Notes under the pieces: generated by a model
Told to the model about the DNA's origin: nothing
Databases searched by the model: none
What the model saw: the letters and a program-made list of their open reading frames with translations, nothing else
Shown: positions 1-11,040 of the stretch, in pieces
How positions within the stretch are numbered: the stretch's first letter is position 1
How the letters are laid out: each line of letters starts with the position of its first letter
Source of the DNA: Aplectana chamaeleonis
Taxonomy: Eukaryota; Nematoda; Chromadorea; Rhabditida; Cosmocercidae
Assembly: GCA_029168955.1 (NCBI GenBank)
Contig: JAPDOI010000176.1
Location: 743,501-807,500 of the forward strand
Reading direction: 5' to 3'
DNA length: 64,000 nucleotides
Translations under genes and position numbers: made by a program

Positions 1-324
1 CAAATGGGGCTGGTGTTTAAGTGTTGTTATAAGTGGATTTCTTGACGTTTTCTCGTATTTAGCACATTTATATGCCATTTGTTATCCTCTGTGTTTCGTC
101 TGAAACATTTTTACAGCGAAGAAAATAATAAAAGTTCATAAAAAAAGTCATTTTTCCTGACAGTTTATGGAGTTTAATGTGACAAAATCACAAAGTTCTT
201 CTATAGTAAAGACTTATTCTGGGATAAATTGCAAAACTTTGAAAAGAAATCAGGCATTAGAAGTTAAACGGAAATCGCGCCTTAAACTCAAGTTAATTAT
301 TTGATTTCACATTCAAAAAAGGTA
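1..324 (+). repeat. Outer foldback, left inverted arm
   Basis: This segment is the reverse complement of 3922-4244 with roughly one difference per 15-20 bases. Similarity stops at GGTA near 324, where the two sides diverge into unrelated sequence. Confidence 0.85.
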
Positions 325-439
325 GGTATCAGAGCGCATTTCAACAACCATGTAAGGAATTTGCTTTGCAATCTTTGTTTTTTTCTCCTCACACGAAGAA
401 ATCGTGTCCAGAATCAGCCAGTGTACGGAAATGCACCAA

Positions 440-960
440 AAATGAACAGTTCAAAAAAAATTGCATTCAAAAATTAAAATTTTTATACAGTGACCAATTT
501 CAATTTTCATGCTGAAATACTCCTCGAGTTCTATATTCTTCGTGTATAGCGCATGAATTTGTTCGGAAATTGTTTCAAAAATATAGAATTCCTAACCTTT
601 TCCAATTATTTTTCAAAAAAATAATTAAATTATCGAAAGTGAATTTTTACTGAGACCACAAATTTTGAATTCCTTTCCGAATTTCTCTTTGAATTCCATG
701 TATTTCTAGCTTCATTATATGAATTTATTTCAAAAATGTGGGAATCGTGAAAATCTTCAAACCTTTTTCCCGTGAAAAACAGATGAAATTTGAATTTTCT
801 CTTAATTTCCATTTTCAGTGTGAAAACTTTCTAGGAATGTTTCACTGTTCATGTAGAGCGCATTAATTTCATCAGCATTCATTTTAAAAATGCTGAATTA
901 AAAAAAAATCAATTCTTTCCGCGAAAAAAAAAAAATTGAGAATTTCAAAGTTGAATTTTC
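440..960. repeat. Degenerate AT-rich tandem repeat, period near 155 bp
   Basis: About three diverged copies can be recognised, starting near 490, 645 and 800. They share a TTTCA-rich start, a GTAGAGCGCAT/GTATAGCGCAT-like core in two of them, and a TCAAAAAT segment followed by A/T runs. The copies differ heavily, so the period is approximate. No coding content is seen. Confidence 0.35.
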
Positions 961-1086
961 ATTATTAGAACAATTTTTTAATTTTGATACCAGAACCTTC
1001 TTTGGACCCCATGAATCTCGTCACAAGAGATTGTTTCGAAAATAAGATAATATCTTATTCTTTGTATATTTTGGTTATGGCAACCA

Positions 1087-1163
1087 ATATATATATATAT
1101 ATTTGTTTGTATGTACATATGTACATACATATGTACATATGTATACATATATATTATATATGT
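1087..1163. repeat. TA/TACATA microsatellite
   Basis: An (AT)n run is followed by alternating TACATA and TGTACATA words and is nearly self-complementary. It lies just outside the left end of the inner foldback (1181) and may mark an AT-rich target or a slipped-strand region. Confidence 0.8.
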
Positions 1164-1180
1164 GCTGTATGTTTTGGTTG

Positions 1181-2019
1181 AGTGCTTCGCGCTCACTTTA
1201 GTGGCATTTCTTTCATATCCAGGTTTATCTGGATTTATGAGAAGAAATGGGTTATGATACTCCAGCGAAAATTTATTCGCGCTTCAGTGAACATTTCTGA
1301 AACCCATGTAGAAGTTTTCATAGAAAACGATTCAACTTCGGTTTTGCAAAAAATAATGATAGCAAAAGTTCAATATTTGCACCGACGTCAAACAATTCGA
1401 ATTTAAGCTTTACCAACGCGCTTGTCACATATAAAAGAGAAAAAGGATTGCGATTGAGCCTCAAAGTGTGAACGAGAATACCTAAGTGGTCATGAAAAAA
1501 TCAGGGACCAAACTCAGCTGTTCATGCTCAAAACTATTTTCCTCAGAGTATATTGATCCCATATCATTCCATATCTTGATAATGAAGCAAAACGCTCACA
1601 CACAAAATTGTAATGAGCCAAGCCTCTAAATAGGCAACAAAGAAAATCTCAAAAGTGGATGCGAAAATAATAGATTTTTTCGTTTATGGAATTCTGAGCT
1701 CAGAATCCGATCTTGGCTTACTATTGACAGATGACTGTCATCAGAATGAAATCGACGAAATCCGTGCTTGCTCACAGAAACACCCAATTAACATTCGTAT
1801 TCACAGAAAAATCTCATACGCCAAATTTCGTTCGAAATGTGATTCGGAGAGGCAAGATATGCGCAGAAAACGACCAGCGTTTTCACAGAAAACAAATTTG
1901 AAAAAAAAATGAATCCGCTGATCCAGCAGCGATTCTTTCACGCTAGTGCTCAGTTGCGAATATGTGGGTTGTGGCAAATATCACAGCTCTTCCAAATGTG
2001 CCCTAAATTCCTGCTGGCA
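1181..2019 (+). repeat. Inner foldback, left arm
   Basis: Inverted copy of 2093-2911. The match runs from the GTGCTTCGCGCTC end to the CTGGCAT motif at the edge of the central loop. Confidence 0.8.
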
Positions 2020-2092
2020 TCGATATGCCCTCGTCCGGGTAATTACGGACTTCGCACCTCCAGTTGGACGTGTCAGGGCACTACAACCCAAT

Positions 2093-2911
2093 GCCAGGAG
2101 GAATCTAGGGCACATTCAAAGGAGCCATGATATTTTCCACAACCTACATATTCGCATCTGTACACCAGCGTGAGAGAATCGTTGCCGGATCATTGGATTC
2201 ATACTTTTTCAAATTTTGTTTTCTGTGAAAACGTTGGTCGTTTTCTGCGCATATCTTCCCTCTCCGAATCACATTTCGAACAATATTTGGCGTATGAGTT
2301 TTTTCTGTGAGAAGAAATGTTATTTGGGTTTTTCGTGAGCGAGCACGGATTTCGTCGACTTCACTCTAATGACAGTCATCTGTCAATAGTCATAATTCCA
2401 TCTACGAAAAAATCTAAAATTTTCGCATCTACTTTTGAGATTTTCTTTGTTGCCTATTTAGAGGCTTGGCTCATTAGTTTTCTGTGTGTGAACGTTTCGC
2501 TTCATTATCAAGATATGGAATGATTTGGGATCAATACACTCTGAGGAAAATAGTTTTGAGCATGAACAGCTGAGTTTGGTTCCTGATTTTTTCATGACCA
2601 CTTAGGTATTCTCGTTCACACTTTAAGGCTCAATCGCAATCCTTTTTCTCTTTTATATGTGACAAGCGCGTTGGTAAAGCTTAAATACGAATTGTTTGAC
2701 GTCGGTGCAAATATTGAACTTTTGATATCATTAATTTTTTTGCAAAACCGAAGTTAAATCGTTTTCAATGAAAACTTCTACATGCGTTTCAGAAATGTTC
2801 ACTGAAACGCGAATAAACTTTTGCTGCAGTATCATAACCCATTTCTTCTCATAAATCCAGATAAACCTGGATATGAAAGAATTGGCACTAAAGTGAGCGC
2901 GAAGCACTTTT
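2093..2911 (-). repeat. Inner foldback, right arm
   Basis: Inverted copy of 1181-2019. It lacks about 20 bp present in the left arm and ends at the GAGCGCGAAGCAC motif at its outer edge. Confidence 0.8.
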
Positions 2912-3921
2912 TGAAAACAAATTTCTCACCCATTTTTCTATATTTTGGCCTCAAACTATTTTATAATGTAGAAATGGGTGCTCTCATCAGAAAGCAGAGT
3001 TATCATCGCTGCATTGCACATTGGAGCTTTTTAATAAGTGCTGAAACGCAACAGAAAAAAAAACGAAAAACGCGAAATTTCAAAAAAAAATTTTCTCGTT
3101 TTCGTGTTTCTTATATTCTGCTATTTTTTACTGATGCCCACTTGGACTTTTTCATAGCTAACTTCTTGGGAAAATCTTTTTTATAGAAGCTATACACTCG
3201 AGGACTTCATAAAAACTGGTCACGTCTCGCGGAACAATGTTGAGTAAACGATAATTTGGAAATCAGCTATCAAAAATGACCAGATAACTCACTGGTGGTG
3301 TCACCTACCTAGCTCTAAAGAAAGCACCAATCAAAACAAAGAAGTAAATTTGTTAGGGTCTTTGAATAGACATTGAATTTCCAAAAAAAAGTTTTTTTTA
3401 GTTTTTGGAATTTTTTCAAAAATGCCCGTTCGGCCAGAAAACTTTTCGGTGTATTCGTGGTTGTGCATATAAATCATTTGAATCATCATTATAGCATTAC
3501 AATCAGCATAGGCCTGTCTGAGCCGAAAATTGATTTCAATCGGGCTCTGCAGTGCTGCATTGTAATTTTCATCCAGAGTATTTTCATTTCCAGCTCGCAG
3601 TTTTCTGACAAAATGTTTTACTCACGGTATACTGCATGTTTTGTATCACTTACAATTTTCTCGGATCATAAGCCGTTGTTTTGAAAATTTTTATGAGTTT
3701 CTGAAGACTCGTCATCCTTTCAGTTCAATTTCTCGAAAAAATTCAAAGTTTTCGAAATTTTTTCAAACTTCTTCGGCAGAGTCGCACGGCTGCCTCGAAA
3801 ATGTCACAGAAGCAGAATCAACCGGGGAAGTTGCTAAACTCGGTAAACCGTTCCTGAATCGGACGCCGCACAAAAACGGCGGCGCCCCCCGCCTTTTTAC
3901 CCTTGGCAGCCGACCGCACTG
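2912..3921. other. Interior of the outer foldback, no gene seen
   Basis: AT-rich DNA with several A/T homopolymers. A short GC-rich patch with CGGCGGCGCC-like words lies at about 3860-3900. Several ORFs of about 100 codons are present, but they are low-complexity and match nothing I recognise. Confidence 0.5.
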
Positions 3922-4244
3922 TACCTTTTTTGAATGTGAAATCAAATAATTAACTCGAGTTTAAGGCGCGATTTCCGTTTAACTTCTAATGCCTGATTTC
4001 TTCTCAAAGTTTTGCAATTTATTTCAGAATAAGTCACTATTATAGAAGAGCTTCGTGATTTCGCCACATTTAAATCCATAAATTGTTAGGAAAAATGACT
4101 TTTTTATGAACTTTTATTAATTTTTTCGCTGTAAAAATGTTTCAGACCAAACACAGAGGATAACAAATGGCATATAAATGTGCTAAATACGAGAAAACGT
4201 CAAGAAATCCACTTATAACAACACTTAAACACCAGCCCCATTTG
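3922..4244 (-). repeat. Outer foldback, right inverted arm
   Basis: Reverse complement of 1-324. Base 4244 pairs with base 1, so the arm may extend further to the right than can be tested here. Confidence 0.85.
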
Positions 4245-5138
4245 GACACGAGGGACATTGGATGGCTACCATAACCCGAAATCTTCCACTGAGTTCCATT
4301 TTGAATTTTTATACATTCAGTAGATCGCATTTTTGATGCTGATTCCGAATTTGGCTTCCGTTTTCCGATTGGGCCACTTTGAAGCGAGTTATTCAAAAAC
4401 GACGCCAAACGACGCGCTCCGGCGCTCTAGCGCGCCCAATGAACAAAAGACAGGGGCGGTATTGTACCTGTCTTATTCATAGTCGTAGCAATTAATTTTC
4501 GAAGATTCGACCAACTTATGGCATTGGAATATACATATAGTAGCAGGGAAAAATTTCTACCAGCATTGGTGAACTATTTGGAAATTATTCGAAAATTCAC
4601 AAGGGCACTGATACGAAATTTTCAAATATTCATTCGAATGGAGTATGAGACAAGATATCTAGTTTTCTCATTCATTCAGGGAGATTCAATAGTCCTTACT
4701 TGATAGGTCGAAAAGGCGATCGCCATTATTCGAGTGTCGCCAATATTCGAGACGTACAGAATCTAACAGACTAGGCATTCGACGCTAAGTTTGCAATGAA
4801 TGAGTGATACGAGTATATCATTTTTAGACCACCTCGATTGAGTGAATAATTGTAACAATTTCTTCCGAAAATCCATGAATTAATAATTTTCAATGATTTT
4901 TTTCGTATATCGCGAATGATTTAACAATTTCGGGTGAGACCACTTGAATGTTTCAAATGGATGAATAAACTCGAGAGCATTTCTTCCACTCGATCCGAAT
5001 TATTCGCAAATATCTCACAAGTATCCATGTAAGTTTTCGAATTGTTTCCGAACGCTTGACTGCAACTGTTGCACAGCTTTTCGGCACTTGGACGTTGGAA
5101 TGCTATGCCATACAGTTGGTCGAGTAACAAAAATCCTT
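4245..5138. other. Stretch with no recognised gene
   Basis: AT-rich sequence. The only structure noted is a short hairpin with AAGACAGG and CCTGTCTT arms near 4447-4474. It forms the left flank of the RTE insertion. Confidence 0.5.
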
Positions 5139-5148
5139 CTACGACTCT
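5139..5148. repeat. RTE target-site duplication, copy 1
   Basis: CTACGACTCT occurs here, immediately before the RTE 3' tail, and again at 8329-8338, immediately beyond the other end of the element. Confidence 0.75.
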
Positions 5149-5172
5149 TGACTTACTTGACTTAATCGGTTG
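5149..5172 (-). repeat. RTE 3' terminal short tandem tail
   Basis: On the minus strand the element ends in two copies of a TAAGTCAAG-like word directly against the target duplication. RTE elements commonly end in short tandem repeats instead of poly(A). Confidence 0.6.
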
Positions 5173-5189
5173 GCTTTCGCCTGACGCGG

Positions 5190-6820
5190 TCATTCCGCAT
5201 CTTCACCGAGGTGTGCCGTCCTAGTAGCCAGCCGTGAACATTTTTCACGGTCTTCAGCCTTAATTTGAACACATTCCATCCAGCTGTCACTATTCCATTT
5301 CCTGCAAAACGAAACCCCGCGCCTGAACAGTCTTTCGATGCCGAGTGACTTCAAATCCTCTTTAACCACATCCGTCCAGAACTTTCGCCTACGCCCAGGT
5401 GGCCGTTTCCAGACAGGATTTGGAAGCATTCTTAAAGCGTGTTGTACGAGACGATCCGGCGTTCTTCTTATTATATGCCCGAGCAGTCGAAGTCGACTTT
5501 CCATTGCTGCTTGAGATGGCGTTAGGAGATGCTGGCACCTCCCTCGTGTCAAGCGTTTATGTACTGCGTCGATTTCCTTGTAAAGGTCTTCGTTATGGCA
5601 TACACGCGGCCAGAAATATCCAAGCAAACGCCTGAAAAGCTTCCTCTCCGTGCAATCCAACCTTTCCATCTGCGTCTCCGGTGCTGCCCACGTCTCCGAT
5701 CCGTACATCATGATAGGGCGAATAGCGGATAGGTAGACGCGTAACTTGACTTCCTTCGCGATGGTGGTAGACCACAAACATTTGGTTAGAGAATTAAATG
5801 CAGACGTAGCTTTCGCACATCGTTGTCGAATATCCGCTGCATAACTACCATCGTTCTTCAGCAAACAGCCCAAATAACAGAAATCGTCCACCAGTTCGAT
5901 ACGTTGTCCGTCCACACAAACTCCCGTTGAAGGCCTCTGAGAGACCCACATCTGCTTGCACTTGTCGGGACGAAGACGAAGTCCACAGGCTGCGGCATAC
6001 TTCGAAACGAGGTTCACAATCCTTTGCAGTTTTACGTTGTTTTCAGCGAATAACACGATGTCGTCGGCGTACTCCAGGTCGACAAGGGAGCGTCCTGATG
6101 GTGTTAGGATCACATCCGCAGGAAACTGTTCTGCAACTCTACGCATGATGTCATCAACGGCGAAGTTGAAAAGAAAAGGTCCTGCAATGGCTCCTTGCCT
6201 TACTCCTGTTCTCACCTCGAAAGCTGACGTAAATCCGACAGGTGTACGAACTGCTGCTGTTGTTCCTTTGTTCATGTCCTCGATTAACCGAACATACTTT
6301 TCCGGGACTCCATCTTCTCGCAGAGCATTGAGCAATCGATCACGATGAGGAGAGTCGAACGCGGCTTCAAAGTCCAAAAAAGCAAGCTGTAATGGCTTCG
6401 AATACCGCTGCCACGATTCAATTACTCTTCTCACGACGAACACTTGGTCGATGGTCGATCTTCCAGGTCGAAAACCGGCTTGCTCATCTCTGGTCGTTCT
6501 TTCACGATGTTTGATAAGTCGCTCGAGTATGATACGTTCTGAAACCTTGTACATGACACGAAGTAGAGAGATTCCTCTGTAGTTCTTAGGATCCGTGACG
6601 GATAGCTTCTTGTGAAGAGGTACGATGATCGCATGTCGAATCGGGTATCCTTCCGCTCATCCATATAGCGCGGATGGTGTTGGTCATTTCACGAATCCCA
6701 GACGGAGGAAGAGCTTTCAGCATTTCAGCAGTGATGTTGTCATCTCCACCAGCCTTTCCATTCTTCATTTTCCAGACACAATCCAAAACTTCAGACTCAG
6801 TCGGCGGTTCCTCACTGACA
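5190..6820 (-). pseudogene. RTE reverse transcriptase, frameshifted
   Basis: This encodes the reverse transcriptase that would copy element RNA at the nicked chromosomal target. The open part (5190-6554, 454 codons) shows the RT core in order: the AFLDFEAAF block with the first catalytic Asp at about residue 61, GVRQGAIAGPFLFN at 117-130, and YADD at 162-165. A C-terminal region typical of RTE follows, with GHIIRR and RPPGRRRKFW. The upstream fingers region (NGKAGGDDNITAEML, then KKLSVTDPKNYRGISLLR) lies in other frames between about 6555 and 6820, so at least two frameshifts separate it from the core. The segment continues from the endonuclease part at 6823-7851. It is a retrotransposon pseudogene and not a host gene. 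Confidence 0.9.
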
Positions 6821-6822
6821 TC

Positions 6823-7851
6823 TCAATGTGCTCTCTGAACATGCGGGAGCTCAGGTACTGATGGCGCTGGACGATTCAGTAGTGAACTGAAGTAATCCTT
6901 CCATATTGGCAGCGTCGCATCACCAACTGCAACTCCATTGGTAGTGTTCAAGACAGGAAAACATCTCTTCATCTTCCCGCTATACTGTCGCAGCAACGTG
7001 TAGGCTTTCCTCGGATTCTTCTCCTCCCAAGCCTTCTCGGACTCCTTAGCTCTACACGTCCACTCTCGCTCGCGGTCACTTTGAAGCTGCCGGAACAACT
7101 TCCTCCTCAGACGCTTCTCCTCCACGAAATTTCCTGCAGTTCGGAGAGCACATACTCTGTTGTAAGTAGATGTTGTTTCTTCTGAGACGTAGGCGAACGT
7201 CTTCTTAGGCTGTACAGCCGGGAGTGCCTCTTTCGAAGCGTCCTGGATGCACTTGACAAAAGAATCCGCGTCGCAAAGTTTCTTCTTAGTCCGTACTCCG
7301 ATGTGAATAGAAACGCGTTGTCGAAAATTCCTTCTGCACTCTTCATTTCTGAGACTTGTCATGTCAATCCTCTGGAGAGGCTGAGCCCCTCGCTTCCTCT
7401 TATGAATCCTCGCAGTGAAGTTCAACAGAACAGGACGGTGATCCGAATCGAATGCGACATCCCACACAGCTCTAGATCTTCGAATGTCCGATACTGGAAT
7501 ATTCCTCGTCAGGACATAGTCAAGCTGTGGTTTCAAAGTTGTCATCTTCCGCTTCCGCTGCTCTTCTGGAGATAGCTGGGTTGGTCCCTGCCACGTAAGC
7601 TGATGGCGGCGATGATTCCTCTTGAATGTCGATGAAATAATCAGACCACTGCGTTCACAAAAGTCGGCAAGGCGGTAGCCATTGTCCGATGTTTGCTCCG
7701 CTGGGTAGAACCATTTACCGAGTACTTCGGATTCCTGATCAAGTCCCATCTTCGCATTTGCGTCAATCCCCACGACAACAGCATGTTGACAAGGTATCCT
7801 GGCCAGCAACGTATTTAGTTCCTCATAAAACGCATCCTTCGAATTGTCTTC
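6823..7851 (-). pseudogene. RTE endonuclease C-terminal part and linker
   Basis: This is the C-terminal half of an APE-like endonuclease, the enzyme that nicks the target DNA. Recognisable motifs in order are VVVGIDANA (metal-binding Asp and Asn), HQLTWQGP, QLDYVL and DSDHRPV (catalytic SDH triad), followed by a basic linker leading toward the RT. The frame stays open upstream to 7995, but those residues are antisense to the inverted 5' segment and do not belong to the protein. The true sense segment starts at the GAAGACAAT junction (7843-7851). The frame closes near 6823, just before the RT N-terminal region, through a frameshift. The missing N-terminal half lies at 7989-8327 on the other strand. 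Confidence 0.85.
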
Positions 7852-7988
7852 GTATATATGTAATATGTAGAAGTATCCCGCACATTGCATAAAGGTGTCG
7901 CCGTCCGGCACACCAAGGCCTGTGGTCCATAACACCTTAGGATCCGTACCTAGGGTGTTCATGGAGTCTTTGGTCACAAGCCACAGTT

Positions 7989-8327
7989 TCGCCACTCTGA
8001 ACTGTCGATCGCTGTCGAGTTATATCCAAAAAAACTGCGCTATCCAGACTTCTGAGCTATTTCCATGCACCGTTTGCTGCTTTGCAGGAAACCCGCCTCA
8101 AGGATAGACCCGTCATCAGCGTCGGAGAGTACACCATCTACTGCGGTAACGCTGACGATAGGAGAGTGGGAGGCTGTGCAATAGCTGTAAGGAAGGATTT
8201 CAATGGTATGGTCAAGGAGTTCGGCTCAACGTCGTGCCGGAATGCATTCGTACGACTGCGGGATCACAGAGGTTTCAATCTGTGGATAGTGAGTGCTCAT
8301 GCGCCCACTGAAACCGCCGAAGACAAT
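7989..8327 (+). pseudogene. RTE endonuclease N-terminal part, inverted
   Basis: This is the N-terminal half of the same APE-like endonuclease, on the opposite strand to the rest. Motifs are FATLNCRSL (first conserved Asn), LQETRLKD (catalytic Glu) and VSAHAPTE (conserved His-Ala-Pro). The first motif and the rest are in different frames; the switch falls at or near the A7 run at 8028-8034, so a one-base indel there is the likely cause. The segment stops at GAAGACAAT (8319-8327), then one extra C, then the target duplication. Sequence from about 7852 to 7988 is probably the element's 5' leader in the same inverted segment. Confidence 0.85.
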
Positions 8328-8328
8328 C

Positions 8329-8338
8329 CTACGACTCT
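8329..8338. repeat. RTE target-site duplication, copy 2
   Basis: CTACGACTCT matches 5139-5148 exactly and lies one base beyond the inverted 5' segment. Confidence 0.75.
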
Positions 8339-9232
8339 AAGAACGGATATTTGGAAGACGGAATAACACACAATGCCGAATGAATATCGAGTTTTGAAAA
8401 AAAAACATTTGATTTTCTCCATCCAGCGTATTGAATATTCAAGTTTTTGAAACTTATTTGGATAATTACAAAAATAACAGAGTCACGAAAGAAATGAATA
8501 CCAAACACATAAACACAGACGAAAAAATCCAAGGTCGTCTCAAAATCCCAAAAATGGAGCTTTCAAGTTTATCTTTAAGTGGATTTTAATTAATCCCGCT
8601 ATTCTTCTTACAGCTTTCTCGGCCAGTGTCACCTAATTTCGCAGTATTCATTTGAGCCAAAAAGATTAAGAAGAAAAATCGTGAACATAAAGAGATGTAC
8701 AAAAACAGAATCATCAAAAGAGAGCAATCAGCTGGATTGAGATTCGTTTATCAATCAACGGAAGGCAATACTCACTATTGATCGCGCTATCACCGCACAT
8801 CACTAATGGTGCGCCTAGTCGTGTGGGAATTGACGTGCAGTTGGACCGTTCTTGGCCCATTTGCGGCACCGGTGATAATGGACGGGGAACTGGGAGTTGG
8901 CGGGTTTCAGTGAAAGGTTCTCGAGAGGACTTTTTGCTCTAACCCACCATCGTCGTCCAGCGCACTCCTCGATAGGCGCAGTGTCTCTTCGCTGGCCTGT
9001 GGAAAACGCTGATTACTTGGCGAAAGTCAATGTTCGCGATCGAGGGTTTTCTAATGGATAACATCATTGTTAACGGGTAGTAACATTGAAGTTTAGTTCT
9101 AGGAATTTCACAGAAGCTTATTTTGACCTTAAATATTAGAACACTGTTTTTTGTCCTGACTAATAATCTCATAATTAACATCGATGTTAAACATCTTAGT
9201 TAACATCATAGTTTGGCTGGTTTACTACCACC
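8339..9232. other. Stretch with no recognised gene
   Basis: Mixed-composition sequence. ORFs of up to about 80 codons lack recognisable motifs. No repeat structure was found apart from AT-rich words. Confidence 0.5.
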
Positions 9233-9318
9233 CCAGATTTCGTCATCGATCGGCGCCAACCGTCGTCTCTCTGCTCACGAGAATATCAGCTGTGGCGCCG
9301 ATCGATGATGAAATCTGG
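9233..9318. repeat. Strong hairpin, 26-bp arms
   Basis: Arms at 9233-9258 and 9293-9318 are inverted copies with a single mismatch and a 34-nt loop. The arm core is ATCGATCGGCGCCA. It could be a small palindromic element or a remnant of one. No coding sequence is associated. Confidence 0.75.
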
Positions 9319-10156
9319 CAAAGTGCCAGATTCTACCGTAGTTTTAGTGCGAGTCCGCAACCTCACCATGTCTTTTTAACATTGCGATCAACTGTATGTC
9401 ATAGCGGACTGGCGTCGCGGGCACGCGACGCTTCGGTTTTGTACGCGTTGACGCGCCCGCCCCTCATCAGCTGATCATGTGGGGTTTTCCTCATTTTTCA
9501 TGGCTTTTGCTATTTCTCACTTTTTTCAATAGCTTCGGGACTTTAAATTGTTATATTACAACCGTTTGTCGAAGATTTAATTTCAGGAATAGCGAAACCG
9601 CCCATTTTTGATGGTGTTTTTATTTCGTGGTGTTTCCCTATTAGAACCTGTACATACGTTACCGCATTTTGACTTCTCTAGCGAAATTTTCATTAATCAT
9701 AAATCTTTCCGAAATTTCTTTAATTATTGTTTGGGCTGTCCCAATACTTCTCCAGAATCCTTTTTCCTGAATATGGGTCACGCCCGATTTTTTTTTGTCT
9801 GTGGACGGTTCCGATGCCGACGATTCCAGCCATCACTAAAATTAAAACTTTACCAATTGGTCGTTACATAACAAACGTAGCTTTGATAAATCAAAACTGT
9901 TTTGAAAAAAAAGGGACGCGGAAGCTCGAACGAAACCAATGCGTCGCGTGTCCGCAGCGCGAGTCCGCATTGGCACGCACTAACTTTAACCCCAAACCAG
10001 AGGATATGAGTGATCGTCGCTATATAACAGGTTGCGCGCCACTACTTGAAAAGGTGCGTCTCACTACCGAACAAGCCAGCACTCCACAAAGTAACAAGCT
10101 CGATGAAGCAATCAGCATGCAAGAGACGAAGTGGCGCGCAAGCTGTTTGAAATCTT
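9319..10156. other. Stretch with no recognised gene
   Basis: CpG-rich patches at 9400-9470 and 9920-9980 share GCGACGC-like words. The open frame at 9727-10188 has no recognisable domain and runs into the next inverted repeat, so it is not called. Confidence 0.5.
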
Positions 10157-10442
10157 CTGAGGCGGCATGCACGTACGCGGCGGGTTAGGTTGGGGTTAGA
10201 CTGGGTTTGGAGCGTCGGCGCGTTTGATGATATCAGCGCGAGGGCTAAAAGGGGGTTAGGCTAGCACTGAAAAATCGTTCCCTCGCAAACCCTACGTAGA
10301 AGGGTGGGGCAACCGAAACCCCGTTGAGACACCAACTATTGATTATCTCCAGCACTCGCACAGCAATGATCAAACGCGCCGACGCCCCAAACCCTGCCTG
10401 ACCCCAACCTAACCCGCCGCGTACGTGCATGCCGCCCCTGAG
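10157..10442. mobile_element. Short inverted-repeat element, about 286 bp
   Basis: Arms of about 72 bp at 10157-10228 and 10369-10442 are inverted copies with few mismatches. They carry GGCATGCACGTACGCGGCGG, GGTTAGG and GGCGCGTTTGAT. The 140-bp interior is unique. It fits a MITE-like or foldback element. A target duplication is not certain. Confidence 0.65.
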
Positions 10443-11040
10443 TAGGCCGCGCCTGTTTCGTCAAGACGTAGGGTACATATTTGGCGCTAAACTGTAAACT
10501 TTACACCCTTTTGGCGTGAATTTTTATTGTTTGCTCCACCATTCTGAGTCTCGTTTACTTCTTGCATTCCTGAAACTCATCGCTTCAATTATACTTGCAT
10601 TCCAGTCAGTTTCAGTGGAATCTTTTTGATGCGGAGTATATCAAAACCCATGAGAATGGCATCATTACCACTAACGAAAGGTTTACAAAACATTTCTGAC
10701 TTCAATAGAAATTTTCGGAAAATTAGCAAATGATTAATATCAGTCGACTGTTACTACTAATGTTCAAGTATATCTGTGTCATTGAAAATGAGCCGTATTT
10801 GAGAAAACCGTGTTTTTTCTATTCCCGCTGTGCCGTCCGTAGTTGTCAGTCTTTTTTTGCGCCAAATTGCGTCCGCCCGAGCGATTTCGAATCGCTGGAC
10901 TTCCAGTCGAAGCGACCATCTATCAAAGGTTCTTTCGATAGATTGTAGATATTTTTGAAATCAGCATCGAGCGTTCCCTTTTTGATCGAACACACAGTTT
11001 CCCCTTCAAAGGCTTGTAAAAGTTTTTGAGATAACATTGG
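10443..11040. other. Stretch with no recognised gene
   Basis: No motif-bearing ORF. A short CGATTTCGAATCGCTGGA palindromic stretch and the words ATAGATGGTCG/CGATAGATTG are seen around 10880-10950. Confidence 0.45.

Larger units (their letters stand above)
1181..2911. mobile_element. Inner foldback element, about 1.73 kb
   Basis: Two inverted arms of over 800 bp (1181-2019 and 2093-2911) are separated by a loop of about 70 bp. Both outer ends read GTGCTTCGCGCTCACTTTAG when taken inward. The arms differ by point changes and a block of roughly 20 bp present only in the left arm near 1690-1712. Arms contain short ORFs, including a cysteine-rich stretch near 1950-2020, but none matches a family I recognise and frames are not conserved between arms. 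It is nested inside the outer foldback. Confidence 0.8.
1..4244. mobile_element. Foldback-type element, left edge possibly cut by window
   Basis: Positions 1-324 and 3922-4244 are near-identical inverted copies, differing by scattered substitutions and 1-base indels. The inverted arms flank about 3.6 kb of AT-rich DNA that contains a second, complete foldback (1181-2911). No transposase, reverse transcriptase or other recognisable protein is encoded between the arms. Long arms with a non-coding interior fit a foldback or large non-autonomous DNA element. Because base 1 already lies inside the arm, the true terminus and any target duplication cannot be read. Confidence 0.7.
5149..8328 (-). mobile_element. 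RTE-clade non-LTR retrotransposon with inverted 5' segment
   Basis: The element encodes an apurinic-type endonuclease and a reverse transcriptase, as RTE elements do. The 3' part (5149-7851) reads on the minus strand. The 5' part (about 7852-8327) reads on the plus strand. The nine bases GAAGACAAT end the inverted segment (8319-8327) and begin the sense segment (minus strand of 7843-7851), exactly where the two endonuclease halves would join in the protein. A 10-bp target duplication flanks the whole. This is the layout expected of twin-primed reverse transcription. The 3' tail is a short AAGTCAAGT-type repeat rather than poly(A), typical of RTE. Several frameshifts make the copy dead. Confidence 0.85.

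Noticed and set aside
1655..2173. Cysteine-containing ORFs in the inner foldback
   Set aside because: The frames are not preserved between the two arms of the palindrome, and no known zinc-finger spacing is met.
5399..6348. Plus-strand ORFs over the reverse transcriptase
   Set aside because: They are shadows of the minus-strand RT coding sequence and contain no motifs.
7852..7995. Apparent N-terminal extension of the minus-strand endonuclease frame
   Set aside because: It is antisense to the inverted 5' segment of the same retrotransposon; the real N-terminal half is on the plus strand at 7989-8327.
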